A stretch of DNA of 64,000 nucleotides. It comes from Spirochaetae bacterium HGW-Spirochaetae-2. Lineage in GTDB: Bacteria; Spirochaetota; Spirochaetia; Sphaerochaetales; Sphaerochaetaceae. The stretch is from assembly GCA_002839355.1 (NCBI GenBank), contig PGXW01000002.1, positions 62,001 through 126,000 on the forward strand, given 5' to 3'. The position numbers and the translations under genes were made by a program. The notes beneath the pieces are model-generated. The model was not told the origin of the DNA and searched no databases. It worked only from the letters and a program-made list of their open reading frames with translations. Shown in pieces: positions 24,450-33,747 of this stretch. Position 1 is the first letter of the stretch; every line of letters starts with the position of its first letter.

Positions 24450-25682
24450 TCATGCCAATTGTGCTTCCAAAGCCCTCAGGAAGAGTCCGACATCGCTCAC
24501 GATCCCGATAGCCTGGGAACTGCCCCGATCCGCCAATTTCGTCACGACCGCGGGGTTGATGTCGACACAAATCGTCTTGACCCAGGCGGGGCTCATGTTG
24601 CCGGTCCCTATGGAATGCAGCATAGTCGAAAGCATGATGATCAGATCGGCCCCTTCGATTATGTGCGCATACTGACGTTGCGCCTCCAACATGTCGTTGA
24701 CCGTTTCGGGAAGCGGTCCGTCGTCCCTGATCGAGCCTGCGAGGCAGTAGGGGATTCCCGATTTGACTATCTCGTACATCAGACCTTCCCCAAGTACGCC
24801 CATATCGATCGCGGCTTGGATGGAACCGCAACCGTAGATCCGGTTGATGGAACGCATATGGTGGCTATGCCCGTGTTCGGAAACTCTTCCGGTAGTCAGG
24901 CTGACTCCGAGTGAAGTACCGAAAAACCGGTACTCCAAGTCATGGACTGCCACGGCATTGCCACCGAGGAATCCCTGTATATACCCGTTGCGGACAAGAC
25001 TTGCCAAGGCATCGACACCTCCGGTATGTACGACCACCGGGCCACACACCACCACAATCTTCCCACCCCGCTTGCGGATGCTCCGCATCAATACGGCAGT
25101 CTTCTTCACAGCCGTATCGACACTGCGCTCCGAAGAGACCTCACCAGTCATGAAACCGAAACCACCTGTGCGCAACTCCGATTCCGACCGCTCCACCTCG
25201 ACGGGAAACACCCTGACCGAATCGCTGGTGCAGACGACATGATCTCCTGTCTTGAGATCACGGATCTTCCGACAGACGAGCCGCCCTGTCTTTGGTTCTC
25301 GGACAATCGCCGCATCCATGCGCTGGTCATCCACCGGTACCCATTTTCCATCGACATAGACTTCTGTCCGCTGGTTCGTGCTGGAATAGAATGATTCGGG
25401 CGCATGGCTGTCCTTGTCCACCACTTCGAAGAGTGCCGAAGGTACGGCCTTCTCGAACACGCCGAACGGTGTGAGCTTGCGCGAAAGTACTTCCAGGAGT
25501 GCTTCATCGGCACCCCTCATCTCTATTTCCACCAGGGAAATCTCATCAGGTGTCTTGCCGACCTTGAACGAGGTAATACGGTAATCCCCTCCATCACCCA
25601 ATATGGTGTTGAGTATCTTGGAGAGGATTCCCGAGTCGATCAAATGGCCTTCGGCTTGTATCATGCGGGTTTTCATGGCCAT
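24450..25682 (-). CDS. TIGR00300 / LOR-SDH-like protein (archaeal-type ornithine cyclodeaminase family)
   Basis: The 410-residue protein contains the LOR/SDH N-terminal domain (about 1-100) and a Rossmann-like C-terminal part with VVVCGPVVVHTGGVDALASL, GFLGGNAVAVHDLE and MLSTMLHSIGTGNM. Members from methanogens and the C-terminal part of cyanobacterial AgrE convert ornithine to proline and ammonia with NAD. This would fit the neighbourhood (arginine deiminase, nitrogen regulator, PutP-type symporter). Activity here is inferred from family only. It lies 57 bp upstream of the NifA-like gene on the same strand. No strong ribosome site is seen before 25682. Confidence 0.75.
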   Translation of the reverse strand: MAMKTRMIQAEGHLIDSGILSKILNTILGDGGDYRITSFKVGKTPDEISLVEIEMRGADEALLEVLSRKLTPFGVFEKAVPSALFEVVDKDSHAPESFYSSTNQRTEVYVDGKWVPVDDQRMDAAIVREPKTGRLVCRKIRDLKTGDHVVCTSDSVRVFPVEVERSESELRTGGFGFMTGEVSSERSVDTAVKKTAVLMRSIRKRGGKIVVVCGPVVVHTGGVDALASLVRNGYIQGFLGGNAVAVHDLEYRFFGTSLGVSLTTGRVSEHGHSHHMRSINRIYGCGSIQAAIDMGVLGEGLMYEIVKSGIPYCLAGSIRDDGPLPETVNDMLEAQRQYAHIIEGADLIIMLSTMLHSIGTGNMSPAWVKTICVDINPAVVTKLADRGSSQAIGIVSDVGLFLRALEAQLA

Positions 25683-25723
25683 ATTCTACCCTATCCGTGG
25701 GGGCAATGCCACAAGGATTTCCG

Positions 25724-27727
25724 TCAGCGGCGGATCTTCAGTAGCCGGGCGTTCATCGCGACTATCACAGTCGAAAGGGACATGAGGATAGCTCCGACCT
25801 CGGGGGTCAATACGATTCCTACATTGAACAGTACCCCTGCCGCAAGCGGTATCGCCAGCACATTGTACCCGGTTGCCCACAGGAGGTTCTGGATCATCTT
25901 GCGGTAGGTGGCTTTGCCGAAGAGGATCACCGAGACAACATCCATAGGATTGGAATTCACCAGGACTATGTCGGCTGTCGATGCGGCGACATCGGTACCG
26001 GAACCTATCGCGATGCCGACCTGGGCCTGGGCAAGAGCCGGAGAATCGTTCACTCCATCACCGACCATGGCAACGAAGGCGCCCTTCCCCTGCAACTCCT
26101 CGATCTTCTGCTGCTTTTCGTCGGGAAGCACCTCGGCAAAGTAGCCGTCAAGACCCAGTTTGTGGGAAACAGACCGTGCGGTCGCCTCATTGTCCCCGGT
26201 GAGCATCCAACAGGTGATTCCCATGGATTGCAAGGTGGAGACCGCTTGGCGTGATTCCTCGCGGATCGTATCGGACAATACGACCGAGCCCGCCAATTGC
26301 CTATCGACCAGGACAAACACCCGGGTAAGTTCCTCCTCGTCTTCAGCAGAAGGAACTTCCATTCCCAGTTCCCTGAGGTATCCGGGACTCGTTATAAGTA
26401 CTTGCGACCCATCGATTATCCCAGAAAACCCTTTCCCTTTGATAGCTTGCGCTTCTTGGACCGCTACCAGTTGCAGGTTTTCCTTCTTGGCATATGCAAC
26501 GATGCTCTTGCCGATCGGATGCTCGGAGTGGTTTTCGAGCGAAGCTGCCAATTTCAGGATATCCTGTTCGCCATACACATCCATGTACGATTCGATATCG
26601 GTCACGGAAAACGATCCTTCGGTGAGCGTGCCGGTCTTGTCGAAAACTACCGTATCGATCTTCCGTGCCTGTTCGAATGCTGTCCTATTCCTGATAAGCA
26701 GCCCTTGTTGGGCCGACTTGGATGTCGATACGGCAACCACCAGGGGAATGGCGAGACCAAGGGCATGGGGGCATGTGATGATCATTACCGTTGCCATCCG
26801 GGTAATGGAGAACTGTACGCCGAATCCTGCCAACATCCACGCTCCGAACGTAATGAGCCCGACCGAGATGGCGATGAGTGTCAGGTATCGGGCGGCCTTG
26901 TCCGAAAGCTTCTGTGTCCGGGACTTTACCATTTGCGCTTGGCGGACCATGGAGATGATCTTGGACAGGTACGCATCCTCACCTATCCCATCGACACGGA
27001 GTGTGAGAGACCCATCGCCATTGATCGAGCCACCGATCAGCTTGTCCCCGACACCTCGCCTCACCGGTCTGGATTCTCCAGTGAGCATCGATTCGTCGAT
27101 ATGACTCTCCCCTTCCTCGATATTCCCGTCGGCGGGAATCTTTTCCCCTGGTTTCACCAGGAGCAGATCGCCATTGGCCAGTTGGTCCAACGAAACTTCG
27201 ACAATGGAGTCGCCCTCTTTCCTATGAGCCTCCGACGGCATGAGACGGGCAAGTTTCTCAAGTGCCGCAGAAGCTCCGACCACAGACGCCATTTCTATCC
27301 AATGGCCGGCGAGCATGATTGCGATCAGTGTCGCCAATTCCCAGTAGAAGGGCATACCCGGAAGTCCGAAGGTCACCGCCGTGCTGTACAGGTATGCGAT
27401 TCCAACGGCCATGCCGATGAGTGTCATCATACCGGGATTCTTTGATTTGAGTTCATCGACCATACCGGTCAAAAACGGCCACCCGCCATAGAAGAAGATC
27501 GCGGTCGCAATCAGGAAAACGACATACCCGTCGCCCGGGAAACCCCAGGTGAACCCAAGCAATTCCTGGACCAGAGGAGCCAAAGCGAGTACCGGTACCG
27601 ATAGCACCAGTGTCACATAGAACCGTTTCTTGAAATCGCGGATCATCATGCGGTGATGGTCGATATGGTCATGTGAATCGTGTGATTCATGCGATACATG
27701 TGAATTGTGATTATGCATGTCAGCCAT
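25724..27727 (-). CDS. copB: CopB-type copper/silver P1B-ATPase
   Basis: The 667-residue ATPase exports Cu or Ag ions. The N-terminus is a His-rich metal-binding tail (MADMHNHNSHVSHESHDSHD), with no CXXC domain. The membrane ion motif is CPH (ITCPHALGLAIPLVVA), the mark of the P1B-3/CopB group. Also present are TGES (SMLTGESRPV), the phosphorylation site DKTGTLTEG, the HP motif SEHPIG and the hinge MVGDGVNDSPAL. Translation starts at 27727 with AAAGGAGG upstream. It overlaps the preceding LDCC-peptide gene by eight bases, and CsoR is just upstream. Confidence 0.93.
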   Translation of the reverse strand: MADMHNHNSHVSHESHDSHDHIDHHRMMIRDFKKRFYVTLVLSVPVLALAPLVQELLGFTWGFPGDGYVVFLIATAIFFYGGWPFLTGMVDELKSKNPGMMTLIGMAVGIAYLYSTAVTFGLPGMPFYWELATLIAIMLAGHWIEMASVVGASAALEKLARLMPSEAHRKEGDSIVEVSLDQLANGDLLLVKPGEKIPADGNIEEGESHIDESMLTGESRPVRRGVGDKLIGGSINGDGSLTLRVDGIGEDAYLSKIISMVRQAQMVKSRTQKLSDKAARYLTLIAISVGLITFGAWMLAGFGVQFSITRMATVMIITCPHALGLAIPLVVAVSTSKSAQQGLLIRNRTAFEQARKIDTVVFDKTGTLTEGSFSVTDIESYMDVYGEQDILKLAASLENHSEHPIGKSIVAYAKKENLQLVAVQEAQAIKGKGFSGIIDGSQVLITSPGYLRELGMEVPSAEDEEELTRVFVLVDRQLAGSVVLSDTIREESRQAVSTLQSMGITCWMLTGDNEATARSVSHKLGLDGYFAEVLPDEKQQKIEELQGKGAFVAMVGDGVNDSPALAQAQVGIAIGSGTDVAASTADIVLVNSNPMDVVSVILFGKATYRKMIQNLLWATGYNVLAIPLAAGVLFNVGIVLTPEVGAILMSLSTVIVAMNARLLKIRR

Positions 27728-27893
27728 GGGGATCCTCCTTTCTGACGGTAGTATCTGGTTGGGACTCCGGCTGATCCTTTCTGTTGAGGCTGCAACAATC
27801 GAGTTTCTGGTCGCCGAAGTTGTGGGCATTCGCCTCACCCAACTTCTTGATATAGTTGTTCCAACGCTGTTTCAGACTCTCCAACATATGCAT
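27720..27893 (-). CDS. LDCC-motif putative metal-binding small protein
   Basis: The 57-residue product is MHMLESLKQRWNNYIKKL, then GEANAHNFGDQKLDCCSLNR and a polar tail. GGAGG lies seven bases before the ATG at 27893. The core FGDQKLDCCSLNRK with a vicinal Cys pair (C33/C34) matches a small-protein family annotated as LDCC-motif putative metal binding and often found beside copper exporters. Its TGA overlaps the copB start (ATGGCTGA), giving tight coupling. A copper-chaperone or sensor-adaptor role is inference. Confidence 0.78.
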   Translation of the reverse strand: MHMLESLKQRWNNYIKKLGEANAHNFGDQKLDCCSLNRKDQPESQPDTTVRKEDPHG

Positions 27894-27908
27894 GTCAATG
27901 CCTCCTGG

Positions 27909-28184
27909 TCATTTGCGGAATCGCGAGATCACTTCCATGACCTCTTCAATCTTAACCTGTTTTTCCTGCGGATCGTCCTGTTGCATCGCATGGGCGACAC
28001 AGGAATGGAGGTGATGCTCCATGACAATCTCCTCCACACTTTTCAACGCAGAGACCACTGCCGAGGTCTGGGTGAGAATGTCGATGCAGTACCGGTCCAT
28101 TTCCACCATCTTCCGTAGGCCCTTGACTTGTCCTTCAATCCGGGCAAGTCGCGAGTCCACTATCTTTCGAGTTTTGCTGTCCAT
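27909..28184 (-). CDS. csoR: CsoR-family copper-sensing repressor
   Basis: The 91-residue all-helical repressor has the Cu(I) triad C33, H58 and C62 (DRYCIDIL, EHHLHSCV) at the exact spacing of Mycobacterium CsoR (Cys36-His61-Cys65). The conserved N-terminal RLARIEGQVKGLRKMVE is present. The start at 28184 (MDSKTRK) lies directly behind the -10, so the message may be leaderless. It heads csoR-LDCC peptide-copB and faces catalase divergently, with a perfect operator between. Confidence 0.93.
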   Translation of the reverse strand: MDSKTRKIVDSRLARIEGQVKGLRKMVEMDRYCIDILTQTSAVVSALKSVEEIVMEHHLHSCVAHAMQQDDPQEKQVKIEEVMEVISRFRK

Positions 28185-28192
28185 ATTATAGA

Positions 28193-28213
28193 ATATACCC
28201 CACGGGGGTATAT
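28193..28213. promoter_or_regulatory. CsoR operator, perfect 21-bp dyad
   Basis: ATATACCCC-ACG-GGGGTATAT (9-3-9) matches the GC-flanked style of known CsoR sites. On the minus strand it sits between a -35-like TTGTCA (revcomp of 28213-28218 region) and the TATAAT at the csoR start, so apo-CsoR would block transcription. Confidence 0.8.
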
Positions 28214-28309
28214 TTGACAAGGGTGACTTCACCGGAAGTATCAAAAGACACGAAAGCTTGCGTTATCGGCAGAACCACGCGATACTGTGTAGTGAAGAAT
28301 CAAATTCAA

Positions 28310-28321
28310 TCCAATATTGGA
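28310..28321. promoter_or_regulatory. 12-bp palindrome before catalase
   Basis: TCCAAT-ATTGGA lies 26 bp before the catalase ATG, between a possible promoter (TTGCGT, 17 bp, GATACT) and the ribosome site. It could be an operator. It does not resemble a PerR or OxyR box. Confidence 0.35.
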
Positions 28322-28347
28322 ATTGTTTTATCCAACAGGAGGAGACC

Positions 28348-29871
28348 ATGGCTGAAAAAAAGAAAACCGATAGGGACGGACGGGATTCGACACCGAAGAA
28401 ACCGTTGAGTTCGATCAGTGGCCGACCGATTGCGAACAACGAGAATATCCAGACAGCGGGTCGCCGTGGAGGTGCCATGCTGCAAGACACCTGGTACCTG
28501 GAGAAGATGAGCCATTTCGATAGGGAAGTTATTCCCGAACGGCGTATGCACGCGAAAGGCTCGGGAGCTTTCGGAACTTTCACTGTCACCAAGGATATCA
28601 CCCGATGGACCAAGGCTTCGATATTTTCCGAGGTCGGCAAACAGACACCCATGTTCATCCGCTTTTCGACCGTCGCGGGAGAACGGGGTGCCGCCGATGC
28701 CGAACGGGATATCCGGGGATTCGCCATGAAATTCTACACTGACGAGGGGAATTGGGACCTGGTCGGAAACAACACGCCGGTATTCTTTTTCCGTGACCCT
28801 ATGTTGTTCCCCGACCTCAACCATGCGGTAAAGCGCGATCCGCGCACCAACATGCGTTCGGCACAGAACAACTGGGACTTCTGGTCGATGCTTCCCGAAG
28901 CGCTCCATCAGGTGACCATAACCATGGGTGATCGGGGCATTCCAAAAAGTTTCCGCCATATGAACGGGTACGGCTCCCATACCTATTCCTTCATCAATGC
29001 AGAGAACAAACGCGTGTGGGTGAAGTTCACCTGCAAGACGGAACAGGGAATCGAATTCCTCACCGATGCCGAAGCCGAAGAAGTGGTCGCGAAGGATCGT
29101 GAATCCAACCAAAGGGACTTGTACGAAACGATCGAGAGAGGTGAGTATCCTCGATGGCGAATGTACGTCCAGATCATGACCGAACAACAAGCCGACAAGC
29201 ATCCGGACAATCCGTTCGACCTGACGAAAGTCTGGCTCCATTCCGAGTATCCGTTGCACGAGGTGGGATACTTCGAACTGAATCGGAATCCGGACAATTA
29301 CTTCATGGATGTCGAACAGGCTGCGTTCAATCCCGCGAACAGCGTTCCCGGAATCGGCTACTCTCCCGATCGCATGCTGCAAGGGCGCCTGTTCGCCTAT
29401 GGCGATGCACAACGCTACCGTCTCGGGGTCAACCATTACCAGATTCCGGTCAACCAGAGCAAGGTCGAAACAAACCACTTCCATCGTGACGGTACGATGC
29501 GTGTCGACGGCAACTTCGGAGGGACTGTCCATTACAACCCCAATTCGTACGGCATGTGGAGGGACCAGAATTCGATGCAGGAACCCCCTCTCGACGGTAA
29601 AGGCCCGGCCGACCACTACGACTTCAGGGAAGATGACGACCACTACTTCGAGCAGGTCGGGAACCTCTTCAACCTCATGAAGAAGGACGAACAGCAACGG
29701 TTGTTTGAAAATACAGCCCGAAACATGCAAGGTACCACCTTGGTTGTCCAAAAACGCCATATCCGACACTGTTATCTGGCAGATCCGACATATGGTGCGG
29801 GTGTCGCCAAGGCGCTGGGAGTCGATATCAAGGAAGTGGATATGGCCGATACGTACGGGGCCAGGGGCTGA
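28348..29871 (+). CDS. katA: Heme catalase (monofunctional, small-subunit type)
   Basis: The 507-residue enzyme breaks down hydrogen peroxide. The distal His region is [15 protein letters not shown], the substrate-channel block is [20 protein letters not shown] with the essential Asn in [12 protein letters not shown], and the proximal heme Tyr is in [24 protein letters not shown] lies before the ATG at 28348; the longer ORF start at 28258 has no such site. It is divergent from csoR. Catalase marks at least aerotolerance. Confidence 0.97.
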   Translation: MAEKKKTDRDGRDSTPKKPLSSISGRPIANNENIQTAGRRGGAMLQDTWYLEKMSHFDREVIPERRMHAKGSGAFGTFTVTKDITRWTKASIFSEVGKQTPMFIRFSTVAGERGAADAERDIRGFAMKFYTDEGNWDLVGNNTPVFFFRDPMLFPDLNHAVKRDPRTNMRSAQNNWDFWSMLPEALHQVTITMGDRGIPKSFRHMNGYGSHTYSFINAENKRVWVKFTCKTEQGIEFLTDAEAEEVVAKDRESNQRDLYETIERGEYPRWRMYVQIMTEQQADKHPDNPFDLTKVWLHSEYPLHEVGYFELNRNPDNYFMDVEQAAFNPANSVPGIGYSPDRMLQGRLFAYGDAQRYRLGVNHYQIPVNQSKVETNHFHRDGTMRVDGNFGGTVHYNPNSYGMWRDQNSMQEPPLDGKGPADHYDFREDDDHYFEQVGNLFNLMKKDEQQRLFENTARNMQGTTLVVQKRHIRHCYLADPTYGAGVAKALGVDIKEVDMADTYGARG

Positions 29872-30044
29872 ACCGCAGCGAACGACAGCCAGTAACTCAA
29901 TCGCGCAGGCACCCTATGGGAACTACAAGCACACCGGAGTGATTTGTGGTAGAGCATCAACTCATGATTTATTAAGAACTGCATAACAGTTTCCTTACAC
30001 CTCCATGCTGTACTGCAACCATTACAATTCCTTGGAGGAAAATC

Positions 30045-31556
30045 ATGAACATGAACAAGCAAAGAACTGTCCGCCTTTTGGCTCTCAGTTTCCTTCTCCT
30101 GATTTCCGTGTCACTTTTTGGGGCCGGAAACATGGAAAGCGCCAGGTATGATGGTCTCTCGGCCACACGTCCCGGACAACCGGCAAAGTACGTCTTCCTG
30201 TTTATCGGCGACGGCATGGCTACACCGCAGATCAATGCCGCCGAAGCTTTCGCCAATGCACGCGTTTCCGATGATGTTGCGGTACGGCATCTGCAATTCG
30301 CGAAATTTCCGGTTGTCGGATTGACAACGACATATGATGCCGGTTCCCTGATCACCGACAGCGCTTCGGCTGGAACTGCGATAGCAACCGGTAACAAGAC
30401 ACTCAGCGGCGTCATAAACATGGATACGAGCAAGAACAATTCCTTCAAGACCATAGCAGAATATGCCAAGGAAAAAGGGATGAAAGTCGGTGTCGTCTCC
30501 TCGGTTTCGTTGGACCATGCGACACCAGCCTGCTTCTATGCAAAGGTTCCATCGCGGGGCAACATGTATGACATAGGAATCCAACTTACCAAAAGTGGGT
30601 TCGACTATTTTGGTGGTGGTGGATTTGCCCAACCAAGGGGAAAAGGAAATGACCAGCCCGATATCGTTTCCCTCGCGAAGGCCTCCGGGTATACGTATGT
30701 GAATTCGGCGGAGGCTTTCAACAACCTCAAGGCAGGTTCGGGTAACGTACTGGCTGTCAACGAACGGTTGCAGGATTCGGGTGCCATGCCATACGACTTG
30801 GACCGGAAACCCAACGAACTTTCACTGGCCGATTACACGGCAAAGGGCATTGAACTGCTCTCGGATGATCCGGACGGCTTTTTCCTCATGGTCGAAAGTG
30901 GAAAGATCGACTGGGCTGGGCATGCGAACGATGCGGCAGCGGCAATCCATGACACCTTGATGTTTGATGAGGCTATCTCCAAAGCAGTGGAGTTTGCGAA
31001 TGAACATCCGCAAGAGACTCTTATCATTGTTACCGGAGACCACGAGACCGGTGGAATGACTATCGGATTCGCAGGAACGAAATATGCAACATTCTTCAAT
31101 GAAATCGGCAAGCAGAGCATGTCCTTCACCGCGTTCGACCAAGAGGTGCTTGGTCCCTACAAGGCTACGGTGAAGGCTTCGGGAAAACCTGCCTACTTGA
31201 GCGATTTGCTTCCCGCCATCAAACAAGCTTTTGGACTCGACTACAATTCATTGTCGGCTGTCCAAAAGGATCAGCTTGGTCTGGCTTTCTCGCGTTCCAT
31301 GGGCAATAAGACTATCTCTCCACGGGTTGAAGACCACTACCTGCTCTACGGCGGGTATGAACCGTTGACCGTAAAGATAACCCAGATCATCAATCAGCAG
31401 GCTGGAATCGGCTGGACATCCTATTCCCATACCGGAGTTCCCGTAGCGACATTTGCGCGTGGGGTTGGTCAGGAGCTTTTCGGCGGATACTACGACAATA
31501 CCGATATCTTCCACAAGATGATGATCGCAATGGACATGACCCCCGATACCAAATGA
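30045..31556 (+). CDS. phoA: Secreted alkaline phosphatase
   Basis: The 503-residue protein has a signal peptide (residues about 1-27, hydrophobic LLALSFLLLISVSLFGAG), so it works in the periplasm or outside. The PhoA-fold metal site appears as FLFIGDGMATPQ, the nucleophile Ser106 in ITDSASAGTAIATGN, a metal site in VESGKIDWAGHAND and VTGDHETGGMT, and a C-terminal SHTGVPVATFARG. GGAGG lies six bases before the ATG. It hydrolyses phosphate monoesters to release Pi. I looked for a Pho box upstream and found none convincing. Confidence 0.93.
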   Translation: MNMNKQRTVRLLALSFLLLISVSLFGAGNMESARYDGLSATRPGQPAKYVFLFIGDGMATPQINAAEAFANARVSDDVAVRHLQFAKFPVVGLTTTYDAGSLITDSASAGTAIATGNKTLSGVINMDTSKNNSFKTIAEYAKEKGMKVGVVSSVSLDHATPACFYAKVPSRGNMYDIGIQLTKSGFDYFGGGGFAQPRGKGNDQPDIVSLAKASGYTYVNSAEAFNNLKAGSGNVLAVNERLQDSGAMPYDLDRKPNELSLADYTAKGIELLSDDPDGFFLMVESGKIDWAGHANDAAAAIHDTLMFDEAISKAVEFANEHPQETLIIVTGDHETGGMTIGFAGTKYATFFNEIGKQSMSFTAFDQEVLGPYKATVKASGKPAYLSDLLPAIKQAFGLDYNSLSAVQKDQLGLAFSRSMGNKTISPRVEDHYLLYGGYEPLTVKITQIINQQAGIGWTSYSHTGVPVATFARGVGQELFGGYYDNTDIFHKMMIAMDMTPDTK

Positions 31557-31701
31557 TTGGTATCGTTACCTCGGGAAAGGATCCCCGTATTTCACCGTGG
31601 TCCGGCGGTTCCCACTCGGGAACGAACGGCAACCACAGAACACAGCATTCGGCATGGCGGAGGTCTTTGCACCTCTGCCATGTCTCGTCGAGGAGTTGCA
31701 T

Positions 31702-32904
31702 ATGTTTAATCTGTCAGGCCAGAAAAGCATCAAGGGACAAGATGTATGGCTGGTCATAGTCTCACTTTTCCTAGGAATCGGATTGCTGCTTGTCCCCTCG
31801 GGATATTCCGATGCAGGGGATTCACAAAACTCGATTCGTACCGTGGCAACAATCCTTGAAGTCGACAATTCTCTGGTAAAGATTATCGGACCGGTAGCCG
31901 AAGGGGCACAGCAACTGGTGATTGGGATCACCAGAGGACCGTTCGAGGGAGAAATCCTTGAGTCGACAAACATATTGATCGGCAAGAAGGAACTCGACAA
32001 GTTCTTCAAACCTGGGGACAGGGCGTTCGTTGTTCTCGATCTTATTCCTGACCAATCACAGATCGCATATGCGAATATCATAGACCACTATCGCACGGAC
32101 AAGACCATTTTCCTGGTCCTGGTCTTCTTCATCAGCCTTATCTTGGTATCGGGGTGGATAGGTTTGAAAGCGATCGTATCGTTTGTGTTCACCGGCATCA
32201 TCATTGTAAAAGTCCTTCTCCCTGCATTCCTGTGGGGAATGCATCCCATAGTGATTGCTTTCGGAGTGGTGACCATTTTGACTGCAGTGATCATCTTTCT
32301 TGTGGGAGGATTGTCCAGCAAGGGCTTCGTCGCATTCCTCGGATCCTTTGCGGGTGTACTGACCACCATGCTGCTGGCCCTCCTGTTTACCCATTGGTTT
32401 CAACTCAATGGCGCGACCAGTCCGTTTCTGGAATCGTTGACGTATTCGGGATTCGGACATCTTGACCTGGTGAATATGTTCATTGCTGGAATCTTTATCG
32501 CATCTTCCGGAGCTGTCATGGATTTGGCTATGGATATTGCTGCCGCCATGTATGAGATACGGGAAAAACATCCGTGCATATCGCGCGGAGAGTTGTTCCG
32601 TTCCGGACTCACTGTAGGAAGGCACGCGGTCGGCACCATGACCACGACACTGTTGCTTGCCTATTCGGGAGGATACATGGGAATGCTCCTGACCTTCATT
32701 GCCCGTGGCATTCCAATGGAAAATGTTCTGAACATGGTGTATGTCTCCTCGGAACTGGTCCATACCTTTGTCGGGAGTTTCGGATTGGTGTTGGTGGCCC
32801 CTTTCACCGCAATGGCGGGTAGCCTGGTAATGGTTCCTTTTGCACCACAGGAAGAAGAGATATCGACACCGGTGACCACGCAGACGGCCGATCTTATCCC
32901 TTGA
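31702..32904 (+). CDS. YibE/F-family membrane protein
   Basis: The 400-residue protein has one N-terminal membrane anchor, a soluble stretch of about 100 residues, then seven or more helices with the family pattern GLSSKGFVAFLGSFAGVLTTM and AGIFIASSGAVMDLAMDIAAAMYEI. It belongs to PF07907; no activity is established. GAGGAG lies seven bases before the ATG at 31702. It follows phoA by 145 bp. An inverted repeat GGCGGAGGT...ACCTCTGCC (about 31656-31681) precedes it. Confidence 0.85.
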   Translation: MFNLSGQKSIKGQDVWLVIVSLFLGIGLLLVPSGYSDAGDSQNSIRTVATILEVDNSLVKIIGPVAEGAQQLVIGITRGPFEGEILESTNILIGKKELDKFFKPGDRAFVVLDLIPDQSQIAYANIIDHYRTDKTIFLVLVFFISLILVSGWIGLKAIVSFVFTGIIIVKVLLPAFLWGMHPIVIAFGVVTILTAVIIFLVGGLSSKGFVAFLGSFAGVLTTMLLALLFTHWFQLNGATSPFLESLTYSGFGHLDLVNMFIAGIFIASSGAVMDLAMDIAAAMYEIREKHPCISRGELFRSGLTVGRHAVGTMTTTLLLAYSGGYMGMLLTFIARGIPMENVLNMVYVSSELVHTFVGSFGLVLVAPFTAMAGSLVMVPFAPQEEEISTPVTTQTADLIP

Positions 32905-32923
32905 ACAAAGAACGGCGCTGGTC

Positions 32924-32956
32924 GGGATTATCCAACCAACGCCGGGTATCAATGCT
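32924..32956. terminator. Hairpin between YibE/F gene and DUF3494 gene
   Basis: CGGCGCTGGT and ACCAACGCCG form a stem of nearly 10 bp between convergent genes. There is no T-run on either side, so it is only a possible bidirectional terminator. Confidence 0.4.
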
Positions 32957-32973
32957 ATCGATGCTATTCAGGT

Positions 32974-33747
32974 CTACGGCTGCGTGACAGTCGCCTGGTC
33001 GAGCGTTATCGCTGTCTGGGCAAACAATCTGCCGTTCATGGTCGCTCCGGTTTCTAGTGCGATCAAAGTCTTGCAGAGCACTATACCTTCAAAGTGAGAA
33101 GTTGCACCCATGGTGACAGATCCAGCTACTTGCCAGATAATGTTTTCAGGTAATGCCCCACCAGAGAGAATTACATTCTGAGCACTGGCTATGGTCAAAT
33201 TTCCCGAAATTTGGAAAATCCATACATCGGTGGAATTACCATTGATTGTTACAGCCGAACTGATCGAAACGTCAGTACCCCACTTGTACAGTCCAGGAGC
33301 AAGTGTCTGACCACCAATTTCTCCAGCTCCAAGATTCAATACATCGACACCCACCCTTCCCGCGGCAACATCGTATGCTGTTTCCATATTGGATATGGCA
33401 GTAATCAAGTTGCTTGGTGTAGGCGAGGTCATTTCGGCTGCATACAGCCTCCCAATCACCTGAGTTGAAGTCGCATATTCACCCTCGTTTGTCAAAGAAA
33501 AACCTGTTAAAGAAGTATTATCTGCGGGGCTTACACCTACGTCCCCAGTAATAGCCGAAGTCGGCTCAGTCGAAATACCCGCCTTGGCCAACAGTACATA
33601 ATCCCCTGCAGCCCCGAGTGCGACAGGGTCCGAACCGGTCCCTGTGTTTGCGTTTATCCCTGCATCGCAACTTATCAGTGCGATCGACAGTACCAGTATT
33701 GCAATAAGTGCAATACCATATCTTTTCACGTGTGTAATCTTGGTCAT
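32974..33747 (-). CDS. DUF3494 (ice-binding-like) lipoprotein
   Basis: The 257-residue protein has a lipoprotein signal (lipobox SIALISC27), so it is anchored to a membrane facing outward. Residues about 45-255 are a DUF3494 domain: AGDYVLLAKAGISTEPTSAI, ITGDVGVSPADNTSLTGF, LAPGLYKWGTDVSI, TDVWIFQISGNLTIA, NIIWQVAGSVTMGATSHFEG and the closing NGRLFAQTAITLDQATV. This beta-solenoid domain includes proven ice-binding proteins but is also common in mesophiles, where the role is probably adhesion or surface structure. GGGAGG lies upstream of the ATG. A ruined second copy lies about 300 bp upstream. Confidence 0.88.
   Translation of the reverse strand: MTKITHVKRYGIALIAILVLSIALISCDAGINANTGTGSDPVALGAAGDYVLLAKAGISTEPTSAITGDVGVSPADNTSLTGFSLTNEGEYATSTQVIGRLYAAEMTSPTPSNLITAISNMETAYDVAAGRVGVDVLNLGAGEIGGQTLAPGLYKWGTDVSISSAVTINGNSTDVWIFQISGNLTIASAQNVILSGGALPENIIWQVAGSVTMGATSHFEGIVLCKTLIALETGATMNGRLFAQTAITLDQATVTQP

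Noticed and set aside
28310-28321. PerR or OxyR box before catalase
   Set aside because: TCCAATATTGGA is a palindrome but does not match either consensus.
28306-29769. 487-codon minus-strand frame opposite catalase
   Set aside because: Catalase motifs are complete on the plus strand; the opposite frame has no recognisable family.
29880-30044. Pho box upstream of phoA
   Set aside because: CATAACAGTTTCCTTACAC has only loose resemblance to known Pho boxes and no repeated half-site at the right spacing.
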